Source: Beaufortia kweichowensis (lineage: Eukaryota > Chordata > Actinopteri > Cypriniformes > Gastromyzontidae). Taken from it: a stretch of 64,000 bases of DNA. This document shows, in pieces, positions 23,548 to 33,897 of the stretch; position 1 is the stretch's first letter, and each line of letters opens with the position of its first letter. The notes beneath the pieces are model-generated. The model ran no database searches. It was not told the DNA's origin and saw only the letters and a program-made list of their open reading frames with translations. The DNA is taken from the NCBI GenBank assembly GCA_019155185.1, contig CM032816.1:13912854-13976853 (forward strand), read 5' to 3'. The position numbers were made by a program, and so were the translations under genes.

Positions 23548-23772
23548 GCCGGGTAAGCAAACCAATATCTGACAACGTGAAGCAGCAAACACTGAGAATA
23601 TAAAGAGTCCGGGGTACTGATCAACAGGTGCAGGTAATCCAATGAAGCGTGAATGCTGTGCAAGGGGTTCTGGGTAATGTAGTCCTAAAAGTCCGGTGAA
23701 TGGGAACGTGAATGTGTGATGGTGGGATCTGATGCAGCCTGAGTGGAAATGGCATCATATGGCTCTGTAACA
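23545..23772 (-). repeat. gypsy LTR fragment
   Basis: On the minus strand it begins TGTTACAGAGCC directly after a purine-rich GTGGGGGTGGTAC stretch, as expected for a 3' LTR after a polypurine tract. It continues with ACTACATTACCCAGAA and GGACTCTTTATA, analogous to blocks of the other gypsy LTRs here. It is truncated at the GA tract. Confidence 0.6.
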
Positions 23773-24229
23773 GTACCACCCCCACAGTCTGCTGAAGCGG
23801 GCCGGGCAGGACGGTGGTGAGGACGGCCACCTGCACTTCCTCTGCAAGTGACGTCACTTGCAATCGACACCTGCACTCTCCGGTACCTGCCACGTCATTT
23901 GCAATCGACACAAATAACCCGGAAATAACAGTCTCCAGTCATTCGTTCGCGTTGCTAATAAAGACGCTGTAATGATGCTGTTAAACGGTTTAAAATACAT
24001 TAGTATAACGAGACAGAAACTTTACCCCGAAAGTGATTTTTGCGGCTTGTTTATCGTAGGATAATAATGTTGTACTTTAGCGTTCAAGTAGGCTACAACT
24101 ATTTAACATTTATACCAGCAAAGCTAATCATTATCAAATATATAAGAGAACTTATCAAATCTAAATAGCAACACAAAATTATAGATAAAAAATCCATAAG
24201 GCTGATGCAAATTTTAATTTTTATTGTAA
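23773..24229. other. No gene seen
   Basis: Contains two related GCAATCGACAC blocks near 23860 and 23902, then AT-rich sequence. Confidence 0.35.
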
Positions 24230-24828
24230 GCATGTTACAAGGAAACAGACTGTTCCAAACACCACTTGCTGGCTTCCTTTAAATCTCCCATCAACTGATT
24301 CTGTAAAATAACACAAAAAACAAGGGAGATACAATTGTAAGAAAAGCATTAATTCAGTATTGTTCAAAAAACAAAAAGAAACAATTACTTTAACTTTGTT
24401 GCTAGTTCTGTAAAAAACAGTGTAGCTCTTGTGATGATTCAAGCAGGACATCCTCCAACATTATTAGTACTTGCATCATCTGCCTAACAATTTATAAAAT
24501 ACAAACAGATAAATATTACACTTAAGTGTGTGCTGATTTTAAAAGTTCATATTTAAAGAGAATTTGCATTTTGTCTGACACACTACACACTATATATACC
24601 TGTGATGATGATGATGATGATTCCTGAACCCAATGTTGTGGCTCTTCCTGTTCAACTCCCCAGTATAAGCAAACATTCACAAGGTACCATGACATTTTAA
24701 GTGTAATTTTCTCAAGTAAATGCTTTTACCTGAGAGATGTCCTCTCGTTTCCTTTTCCTGCCAACAGGCTGCCAATCACCCCTTAGTAAGGCTTTAGACT
24801 CCTCAGCGAAGTGTGCAGAAACCTTTCC
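24230..24828 (-). CDS. 3' exons of an unidentified spliced gene
   Basis: Four minus-strand segments have matching AG and GT edges: 24828-24730 (33 codons, with basic GRKRKRED), 24647-24600 (16 codons, with a six-serine run from GAT repeats), 24479-about 24389 (MMQVLIMLEDVLLESSQE, then a stop) and 24300 onward, followed by AATAAA at 24235-24230. The first two exons are phase 0 and open. The family is not recognised: it could be the tail of a host gene or a transposon accessory gene. No upstream exon was found before the satellite array, so the 5' part is unknown. Confidence 0.35.
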
Positions 24829-24954
24829 CTGACAAAATATCAAATGTGGTATTTTACAATACATTTCACATTATTTTGCTAATAAAACAACATATTTAAT
24901 TGTGTCATTCATTTTAGTTATAAAATCAGTAACACCACAATCACTTTTTTACAT

Positions 24955-25160
24955 TTTTTTTTACATTTACATTTATTCATTTAGCCGACGCTTTTATCCA
25001 AAGCAACTTACAACTTTACCAGTGGCACACTGGGAGTGATTAGGGGTGAGGTGTCTTGCTCAAGGGCACCTCAATTGTTTCCTGCTGGTACTGGGAATCA
25101 AACCAGCAACTTTCTGGTTGCAAGTCCAACTCTCTAACCACTAGACTACAACTGCCCTCA
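24955..25160 (-). mobile_element. tRNA-derived SINE with L2-type tail
   Basis: On the minus strand a tRNA-like head (GGTTAGAGAGTTGGACTTGC, then GGTTTGATTCCC, a B-box-like block) is followed by a body and by the tail TAAGTTGCTTTGGATAAAAG and GCTAAATGAATAAATG. This is a standard fish SINE arrangement that uses L2 machinery. It is transcribed from the minus strand if active. Confidence 0.85.
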
Positions 25161-25462
25161 GTCTGCAATCACTTCCACTAAACTATACAGTAGTTTACGT
25201 AAGCCATATAATTAACTTTATTTACAGCATATATACCATTCTGTTCAGCAGTTTAGCTTAGTTTAGTTGTATTTAAGACAGTGACAAGGTTACCTGTTTG
25301 CCTAGTTAGGCTATACAGTTAATGCAACTTTTTAAACACAAACAGTGAGCAGCAAATACGCTGACAAACATAATTTCGTGTATCAGATTCAATTTCTAAT
25401 TAAACGTATAATAAACACACACAGATACATATATGCACTTACAGCAATGATTCTTCAACGAC

Positions 25463-28400
25463 TTGTCTGAGAGTGCATGTGTCTGAGAGTGCATGTGTCT
25501 GAGAGTGCATGTCTGAGAGTGCATGTGTCTGAGAGTGCATGTCTGAGAGTGCAGGTGTCTGAGAGTGCATGTCTGAGAGTGCATGTCTGAGAGTGCATGT
25601 GTCTGAGAGTGCATGTGTCTGAGAGTGCATGTGTCTGAGAGTGCATGTCTGAGAGTGCATGTCTGAGAGTGCATGTGTCTGAGAGTGCATGTGTCTGAGA
25701 GTGCATGTCTGAGAGTGCATGTCTGAGAGTGCATGTGTGAGAGTGCATGTGTGAGAGTGCATGTGTCTGAGAGTGCATGTGTGAGAGTGCATGTGTCTGA
25801 GAGTGCATGTCTGAGAGTTCATGTCTGAGAGTGCATGTCTGAGAGTGCATGTCTGAGAGTGCATGTCTGAGAGTGCATGTCTGAGAGTGCATGTCTGAGA
25901 GTGCATGTCTGAGAGTGCATGTCTGAGAGTGCATGTCTTGTGATGTACACGTGATGTCTGAGAGTGCGTGTCTGAGAGTGCAGGTGTCTGAGAGTGCATG
26001 TCTGAGAGTGCATGTGTCTGAGAGTGCATGTGTCTGAGAGTGCATGTCTGAGAGTGCATGTCTTGTGATGTACACGTGATGTCTGAGAGTGCATGTCTGA
26101 GAGTGCATGTCTTGTGATGTACACGTGATGTCTGAGAGTGCGTGTCTGAGAGTGCAGGTGTCTGAGAGTGCATGTCTGAGAGTGCATGTCTGAGAGTGCA
26201 TGTCTTGTGATGTACACGTGATGTCTGAGAGTGCATGTGTCTGAGAGTGCATGTGTCTGAGAGTGCATGTCTAAGAGTGCATGTCTGAGAGTGCATGTGT
26301 CTGAGAGTGCATGTGTCTGAGAGTGCATGTCTGAGAGTGCATGTCTTGTGATGTACACGTGATGTCTGAGAGTGCATGTGTCTGAGAGTGCATGTCTGAG
26401 AGTGCATGTCTGAGAGTGCATGTCTGAGAGTGCATGTGTCTGAGAGTGCATGTGTGAGAGTGCATGTGTGAGAGTGCATGTGTGAGAGTGCATGTGTGAG
26501 AGTGCATGTGTCTGAGAGTGCATGTCTGAGAGTGCATGTCTGAGAGTGCATGTCTTGTGATGTACATGTGATGTCTGAGAGTGCATGTGTCTGAGAGTGC
26601 ATGTCTGAGAGTGCATGTGTCTGAGAGTGCATGTCTGAGAGTGCATGTTTGAGAGTGCATGTTTTGTGATGTACATGTGATGTCTGAGAGTGCATGTGTC
26701 TGAGAGTGCATGTCTGAGAGTGCATGTCTGAGAGTGCATGTCTGAGAGTGCATGTCTTGTGATGTACACGTGATGTCTGAGAGTGCATGTCTGAGAGTGC
26801 ATGTCTTGTGATGTACATGTGATGTCTGAGAGTGCATGTGTCTGAGAGTGCATGTGTCTGAGAGTGCATGTCTGAGAGTGCATGTCTGAGAGTGCATGTC
26901 TTGTGATGTACACGTGATGTCTGAGAGTGCATGTCTGAGAGTGCATGTGTCTGAGAGTGCATGTGTCTGAGAGTGCATGTGTCTGAGAGTGCATGTGTCT
27001 GAGAGTGCATGTCTGAGAGTGCATGTCTGAGAGTGCATGTCTTGTGATGTACACGTGATGTCTGAGAGTGCATGTGTCTGAGAGTGCATGTGTCTGAGAG
27101 TGCATGTCTGAGAGTGCATGTCTGAGAGTGCATGTGTCTGAGAGTGCATGTCTGAGAGTGCATGTGTCTGAGAGTGCATGTCTGAGAGTGCATGTCTGAG
27201 AGTGCATGTCTGAGAGTGCATGTCTGAGAGTGCAGGTGTCTGAGAGTGCAGGTGGCTGAGAGTGCATGTCTGAGAGTGCATGTCTGAGAGTGCATGTCTT
27301 GTGATGTACACGTGATGTCTGAGAGTGCATGTCTGAGAGTGCATGTCTGAGAGTGCATGTCTTGTGATGTACACGTGATGTCTGAGAGTGCAGGTGGCTG
27401 AGAGTGCATGTCTGAGAGTGCATGTCTGAGAGTGCATGTCTTGTGATGCACACGTGATGTCTGAGAGTGCATGTCTGAGAGTGCATGTCTTGTGATGTAC
27501 ACGCGTGATGTCTGAGAGTGCATGTCTGAGAGTGCATGTGTCTGAGAGTGCATGTCTGAGAGTGCATGTCTGAGAGTGCATGTGTCTGAGAGTGCATGTC
27601 TGAGAGTGCATGTCTTGTGATGTACACGTGATGTCTGAGAGTGCATGTCTGAGAGTGCATGTCTTGTGATGTACACGTGATGTCTGAGAGTGCATGTCTG
27701 AGAGTGCATGTCTGAGAGTGCATGTCTGAGAGTGCATGTCTTGTGATGTACACGTGATGTCTGAGAGTGCATGTCTGAGAGTGCATGTGTCTGAGAGTGC
27801 ATGTCTGAGAGTGCATGTCTGAGAGTGTGCATGTCTGAGAGTGCATGTCTGAGAGTGTCTGAGAGTGCATGTCTGAGAGTGCATGTCTGAGAGTGCATGT
27901 CTGAGAGTGCATGTGTCTGAGAGTGCATGTCTGAGAGTGCATGTCTGAGAGTGCATGTCTGAGAGTGCATGTGTCTGAGAGTGCATGTCTGAGAGTGCAT
28001 GTCTGAGAGTGCATGTCTTGTGATGTACATGTGATGTCTGAGAGTGCATGTCTGAGAGTGCATGTGTCTGAGAGTGCATGTCTGAGAGTGCATGTCTTGT
28101 GATGTACACGTGATGTCTGAGAGTGCATGTCTGAGAGTGCATGTCTTGTGATGTACACGTGATGTCTGAGAGTGCATGTCTGAGAGTGCATGTCTGAGAG
28201 TGCATGTCTGAGAGTGCATGTCTGAGAGTGCATGTCTTGTGATGTACACGTGATGTCTGAGAGTGCATGTCTGAGAGTGCATGTCTTGTGATGTACACGT
28301 GATGTCTGAGAGTGCATGTCTGAGAGTGCATGTCTGAGAGTGCATGTCTGAGAGTGCATGTCTGAGAGTGCATGTCTTGTGATGTACACGTGATGTCTGA

Positions 28401-31400
28401 GAGTGCATGTCTGAGAGTGCATGTCTGAGAGTGCAGGTGTCTGAGAGTGCATGTCTGAGAGTGCATGTCTGAGAGTGCGTGTCTGAGAGTGCAGGTGTCT
28501 GAGAGTGCATGTCTGAGAGTGCATGTCTGAGAGTGCATGTCTTGTGATGTACACGTGATGTCTGAGAGTGCATGTCTGAGAGTGCATGTCTTGTGATGTA
28601 CACGTGATGTCTGAGAGTGCATGTCTGAGAGTGCATGTCTGAGAGTGCATGTGTCTGAGAGCATGTGTCTGAGAGTGCATGTGTCTGAGAGTGCATGTCT
28701 GAGAGTGCATGTCTTGTGATGTACACGTGATGTCTGAGAGTGCATGTGTCTGAGAGTGCATGTCTGAGAGTGCATGTCTGAGAGTGCATGTCTGAGAGTG
28801 CATGTCTGAGAGTGCATGTCTGAGAGTGCATGTGTCTGAGAGTGCATGTGTCTGAGAGTGCATGTCTGAGAGTGCATGTCTTGTGATGTACACGTGATGT
28901 CTGAGAGTGCATGTGTCTGAGAGTGCATGTGTCTGAGAGTGCATGTCTGAGAGTGCATGTCTGAGAGTGCATGTGTCTGAGAGTGCATGTCTGAGAGTGC
29001 ATGTGTCTGAGAGTGCATGTCTGAGAGTGCATGTCTGAGAGTGCATGTCTGAGAGTGCATGTCTGAGAGTGCAGGTGTCTGAGAGTGCAGGTGGCTGAGA
29101 GTGCATGTCTGAGAGTGCATGTCTGAGAGTGCATGTCTTGTGATGTACACGCGTGATGTCTGAGAGTGCATGTCTGAGAGTGCATGTCTGAGAGTGCATG
29201 TCTTGTGATGTACACGTGATGTCTGAGAGTGCAGGTGGCTGAGAGTGCATGTCTGAGAGTGCATGTCTGAGAGTGCATGTCTTGTGATGTACACGTGATG
29301 TCTGAGAGTGCATGTCTGAGAGTGCATGTCTTGTGATGTACACGTGATGTCTGAGAGTGCATGTCTGAGAGTGCATGTGTCTGAGAGTGCATGTCTGAGA
29401 GTGCATGTCTGAGAGTGCATGTGTCTGAGAGTGCATGTCTGAGAGTGCATGTCTTGTGATGTACACGTGATGTCTGAGAGTGCATGTCTGAGAGTGCATG
29501 TCTTGTGATGTACACGTGATGTCTGAGAGTGCATGTCTGAGAGTGCATGTCTGAGAGTGCATGTCTGAGAGTGCATGTCTTGTGATGTACACGTGATGTC
29601 TGAGAGTGCATGTCTGAGAGTGCATGTGTCTGAGAGTGCATGTCTGAGAGTGCATGTCTGAGAGTGTGCATGTCTGAGAGTGCATGTCTGAGAGTGTCTG
29701 AGAGTGCATGTCTGAGAGTGCATGTCTGAGAGTGCATGTCTGAGAGTGCATGTGTCTGAGAGTGCATGTCTGAGAGTGCATGTCTGAGAGTGCATGTCTG
29801 AGAGTGCATGTGTCTGAGAGTGCATGTCTGAGAGTGCATGTCTGAGAGTGCATGTCTTGTGATGTACATGTGATGTCTGAGAGTGCATGTCTGAGAGTGC
29901 ATGTGTCTGAGGAGTGCATGTCTGAGAGTGCATGTCTTGTGATGTACATTGATGTCTGAGTGCATGTCTGAGAGTGCATGTCTTGTGATGTACACGTGAT
30001 GTCTGAGAGTGCATGTCTGAGAGTGCATGTCTGAGAGTGCATGTCTGAGAGTGCATGTCTGAGAGTGCATGTCTTGTGATGTACACGTGATGTCTGAGAG
30101 TGCATGTCTGAGAGTGCATGTTCTTGTGATGTACACGTGATGTCTGAGAGTGCATGTCTGAGAGTGCATGTCTGAGAGTGCATGTCTGAGAGTGCATGTC
30201 TGAGAGTGCATGTCTTGTGATGTACACGTGATGTCTGAGAGTGCATGTCTGAGAGTGCATGTCTGAGAGTGCAGGTGTCTGAGAGTGCATGTCTGAGAGT
30301 GCATGTCTGAGAGTGCGTGTCTGAGAGTGCAGGTGTCTGAGAGTGCATGTCTGAGAGTGCATGTCTGAGAGTGCATGTCTTGTGATGTACACGTGATGTC
30401 TGAGAGTGCATGTCTGAGAGTGCATGTCTTGTGATGTACGTGATGTCTGAGGAGTGCATGTCTGAGAGTGCATGTCTGAGAGTGCATGTGTCTGAGAGCA
30501 TGTGTCTGAGAGTGCATGTGTCTGAGAGTGCATGTCTGAGAGTGCATGTCTTGTGATGTACACGTGATGTCTGAGAGTGCATGTGTCTGAGAGTGCATGT
30601 CTGAGAGTGCATGTCTGAGAGTGCATGTCTGAGAGTGCATGTCTGAGAGTGCATGTCTGAGAGTGCATGTCTGAGAGTGCATGTGTCTGAGAGTGCATGT
30701 GTCTGAGAGTGCATGTCTGAGAGTGCATGTCTGAGAGTGCATGTCTTGTGATGTACACGTGATGTCTGAGAGTGCATGTCTGAGAGTGCATGTGTCTGAG
30801 AGTGCATGTCTGAGAGTGCATGTCTGAGAGTGCATGTCTGAGAGTGCATGTCTGAGAGTGCATGTCTGAGAGTGCATGTGTCTGAGAGTGCATGTCTGAG
30901 AGTGCATGTGTCTGAGAGTGCATGTCTGAGAGTGCATGTCTGAGAGTGCATGTCTTGTGATGTACACGTGATGTCTGAGAGTGCATGTCTGAGAGTGCAT
31001 GTCTGAGAGTGCATGTCTTGTGATGTACATGTGATGTCTGAGAGTGCATGTGTCTGAGAGTGCATGTCTGAGAGTGTATGTGTCTGAGAGTGCATGTCTG
31101 AGAGTGCATGTCTGAGAGTGCATGTCTTGTGATGTACACGTGATGTCTGAGAGTGCATGTCTGAGAGTGCATGTGTCTGAGAGTGCATGTCTGAGAGTGC
31201 ATGTCTGAGAGTGCATGTCTGAGAGTGCATGTCTGAGAGTGCATGTCTTGTGATGTACACGTGATGTCTGAGAGTGCATGTCTGAGAGTGCATGTCTGAG
31301 AGTGCATGTCTGAGAGTGCATGTGTCTGAGAGTGCATGTCTGAGAGTGCATGTCTGAGAGTGCATGTCTGAGAGTGCATGTCTTGTGATGTACACGTGAT

Positions 31401-32406
31401 GTCTGAGAGTGCATGTCTGAGAGTGCATGTCTGAGAGTGCAGGTGTCTGAGAGTGCAGGTGGCTGAGAGTGCATGTCTGAGAGTGCATGTCTTGTGATGT
31501 ACACGTGATGTCTGAGAGTGCATGTCTGAGAGTGCATGTCTTGTGATGTACACGTGATGTCTGAGAGTGCATGTCTGAGAGTGCATGTCTTGTGATGTAC
31601 ACGTGATGTCTGAGAGTGCATGTCTGAGAGTGCATGTCTGAGAGTGCATGTCTGAGAGTGCATGTCTGAGAGTGCATGTCTGAGAGTGCATGTCTGAGAG
31701 TGCATGTCTTGTGATGTACACGTGATGTCTGAGAGTGCATGTCTGAGAGTGCATGTCTGAGAGTGCAGGTGTCTGAGAGTGCAGGTGGCTGAGAGTGCAT
31801 GTCTGAGAGTGCATGTCTGAGAGTGCATGTCTGAGAGTGCAGGTGTCTGAGAGTGCAGGTGGCTGAGAGTGCATGTCTGAGAGTGCATGTCTGAGAGTGC
31901 ATGTCTTGTGATGTACACGTGATGTCTGAGAGTGCATGTCTGAGAGTGCATGTCTGAGAGTGCATGTCTTGTGATGTACACGTGATGTCTGAGAGTGCAT
32001 GTCTGAGAGTGCATGTCTGAGAGTGCATGTCTTGTGATGTACACGTGATGTCTGAGAGTGCATGTCTGAGAGTGCATGTCTGAGAGTGCAGGTGTCTGAG
32101 AGTGCAGGTGGCTGAGAGTGCATGTCTGAGAGTGCATGTCTGAGAGTGCATGTCTGAGAGTGCAGGTGTCTGAGAGTGCAGGTGGCTGAGAGTGCATGTC
32201 TGAGAGTGCATGTCTGAGAGTGCATGTCTGAGAGTGCAGGTGTCTGAGAGTGCAGGTGGCTGAGAGTGCATGTGTTTGAGTGTGCAGGTGTCTGAGAGTG
32301 CAGGTGTTTGAGAGTGCATGTCTGAGAGTGCATGTTTGAGAGTGCATGTCTGAAAGTGCAGGTGTCTGAGAGTGCAGGTGGTTGAGAGTGCATGTCTGAG
32401 AGTGTA
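25463..32406. repeat. 7-kb minisatellite: 14/16-bp CTGAGAGTGCATGT units interspersed with a 21-bp unit
   Basis: The base unit CTGAGAGTGCATGT, its 16-bp form with an extra GT, and the variants GCAGGTGT and GCAGGTGGCTGAG fill the interval. A 21-bp unit CTTGTGATGTACACGTGATGT recurs between runs of them, dozens of times, mostly with a CACGTG core. Copies near 32270-32400 are more diverged, as expected at an array edge. Long ORFs exist in all three minus frames, but they follow from the 14-bp unit having no stop on that strand; I do not call them genes. Confidence 0.95.
27040..30740. repeat. Higher-order duplication in the satellite, about 1.84 kb x 2
   Basis: Rare variants recur at one offset. 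GCAGGTGTC-GCAGGTGGCTGAG occurs at 27232 and 29071. GAGAGTGTGC occurs at 27821 and 29660. GTGTCTGAGAGCATGTGTCT occurs at 28651 and 30488. Offsets are 1837-1839, so roughly 27.04-28.88 kb was copied as 28.88-30.72 kb. The CACGCGTGATG variant is shifted (27501 and 29149), showing some later local change. Confidence 0.8.
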
Positions 32407-32499
32407 ATTACTTTTTTGTAATTCAGACTATTATGTTATTTGAATAGTTGTACCTTGTGTTAACATAAAATAAAGTTGAAAGATGGTTCAGGGACATTA

Positions 32500-32890
32500 T
32501 TCTAACCATAAATTAACATTAAAGAATATGGGCATTTTAATATTTTTGGGATGTTCCAAATAAACGTTCTTAGAATTTTGTATTCTTAATAAAACTGAGG
32601 TGGAAAGAACGTTGCAGGAACGTTATACTAACCTTAAGATAACGTTATGCTATCATTAAAAAACAATTTAACATTTTTAGAACGTTACAAATCAACGTTC
32701 TTTGAACATTGTATTAATAATGAAATTGAGGTGGAAAGAATGTTACATGAACGTTATGCTAACATTAGGATAACGTTTCAGCAACGTTAAACAAACTGGA
32801 CATTTCCACGTTTTTAGAACATTTCAAATCACGTTCCCACAACCTAAACAGAACGTATGGAAAACGTTCTCAGAACATAACTTTGTTTGC
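32500..32890 (+). repeat. AACGTT-rich tandem repeat, about 130 bp x 3
   Basis: Three imperfect units share TTTTTAGAACGTT-, GAGGTGGAAAGAA- and GAACGTTATGCTAAC-like blocks, ending AACGTTCTCAGAACATAA. This resembles a known abundant cyprinid repeat. Confidence 0.7.
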
Positions 32891-33099
32891 TGGGAGGTAT
32901 GGGTGCGAATGTAACGTTTAGCCTACTGTTTAATAAGCATAGAAAATTCCCGACTTTAAATAAATAAACACTTAGGACATTTGTATTGTAAGAATGTACA
33001 GGGACTCTTGAGATACAGAAACAGGGGCTGGTAAGGTACTCTTTTATCATCAATCTCTGATAACTCCCTATAACTCAATATAATGTTTGGGAATCCCAA

Positions 33100-33385
33100 C
33101 ATGGCGGCGCGGTGGCTTCAATGTTATGACGTCAAGCGCTATCCAGTCATTTATATAGATCAGTGCACAGAATAAACTCACAACCACTAAATAAACAAAA
33201 GAAAACATTTGTCATTTATAAGAAAACAAAACAGTTTGTCATTTATTTTAGTCAGTGGTGTCCAGCAGGAGATTTACTCACACTGATTTCTACTGTATAA
33301 CATATAACACTTAAAATGTGACGGACAAAAAAGTGAAAAATGAATCATCAGTGGAGATCAGAAGGATCTGAACAGGATCAGGTGA
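33100..33385 (+). promoter_or_regulatory. Promoter-like segment and possible first exon, plus strand
   Basis: A perfect cAMP-response palindrome TGACGTCA (33127-33134) is followed about 20 bp on by TTTATATAG, a TATA-like box. An ATG at 33343 opens 14 codons and meets a good donor CAGGTGAGAG near 33380. No downstream plus-strand exon was found, since the next coding sequence is on the other strand. It may be a decayed or alternative first exon, or part of a transposon. Confidence 0.25.
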
Positions 33386-33399
33386 GAGAGATTTACACT

Positions 33400-33897
33400 A
33401 TAATGGATCATCAGTGCAGATATTTATACACGTATATGTTTGTGTGTTTGACAGACGTCTCTCATGATGAGCTCTGTTGACTCCTGCTGATGTTTGTCCA
33501 GTATGAAACAGTAAACAGCTCTTGTAGTCTATGACAGAAAAGAGTCGGTTGTTTCATCATATTGAGGCTCAATACTGTAAAACATTAAAAAAAGGTCAGA
33601 TATTAATATATGCACTTGATGACACAGTCATTATCAACAGACATGTCAGAATAATGTTTATATTTATCATCTTTCATGACATTCACCATTACACACATGT
33701 ATTCATTTAGCAAATACTTTTATCAGAGTGACTTAAAGATGAGAAGAATACAAGCAGTTAATCCAAGAGAGAAGAAAACACTAGTGTTAACATAACAAGA
33801 CTAATACAACAATAGAGTTTAAACATGTTTTTACTTTTAATACCAAACAGTATCATTTAAAATGACAAAATCATAATAGAATCAGTGAATGAATAAC
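33400..33897 (-). other. 3' flank of the NLR gene, no gene seen
   Basis: AT-rich sequence with an L2-like tail fragment near 33695-33740 (TTCATTTAGCAAATACTTTT). No B30.2 exon was found here on the minus strand. Confidence 0.4.

Noticed and set aside
24955..25160. tRNA gene
   Set aside because: Only a tRNA-like head followed by a SINE body and L2 tail; no intact cloverleaf.
25439..32393. Three minus-strand ORFs of about 2,000-2,300 codons
   Set aside because: They are a by-product of the stop-free 14/16-bp satellite on that strand. All three frames are open with the same peptide pattern, with no start context, splice or domain evidence.
25463..32406. CRISPR-like array
   Set aside because: Units are contiguous tandem copies with no unique spacers, in a vertebrate nuclear genome.
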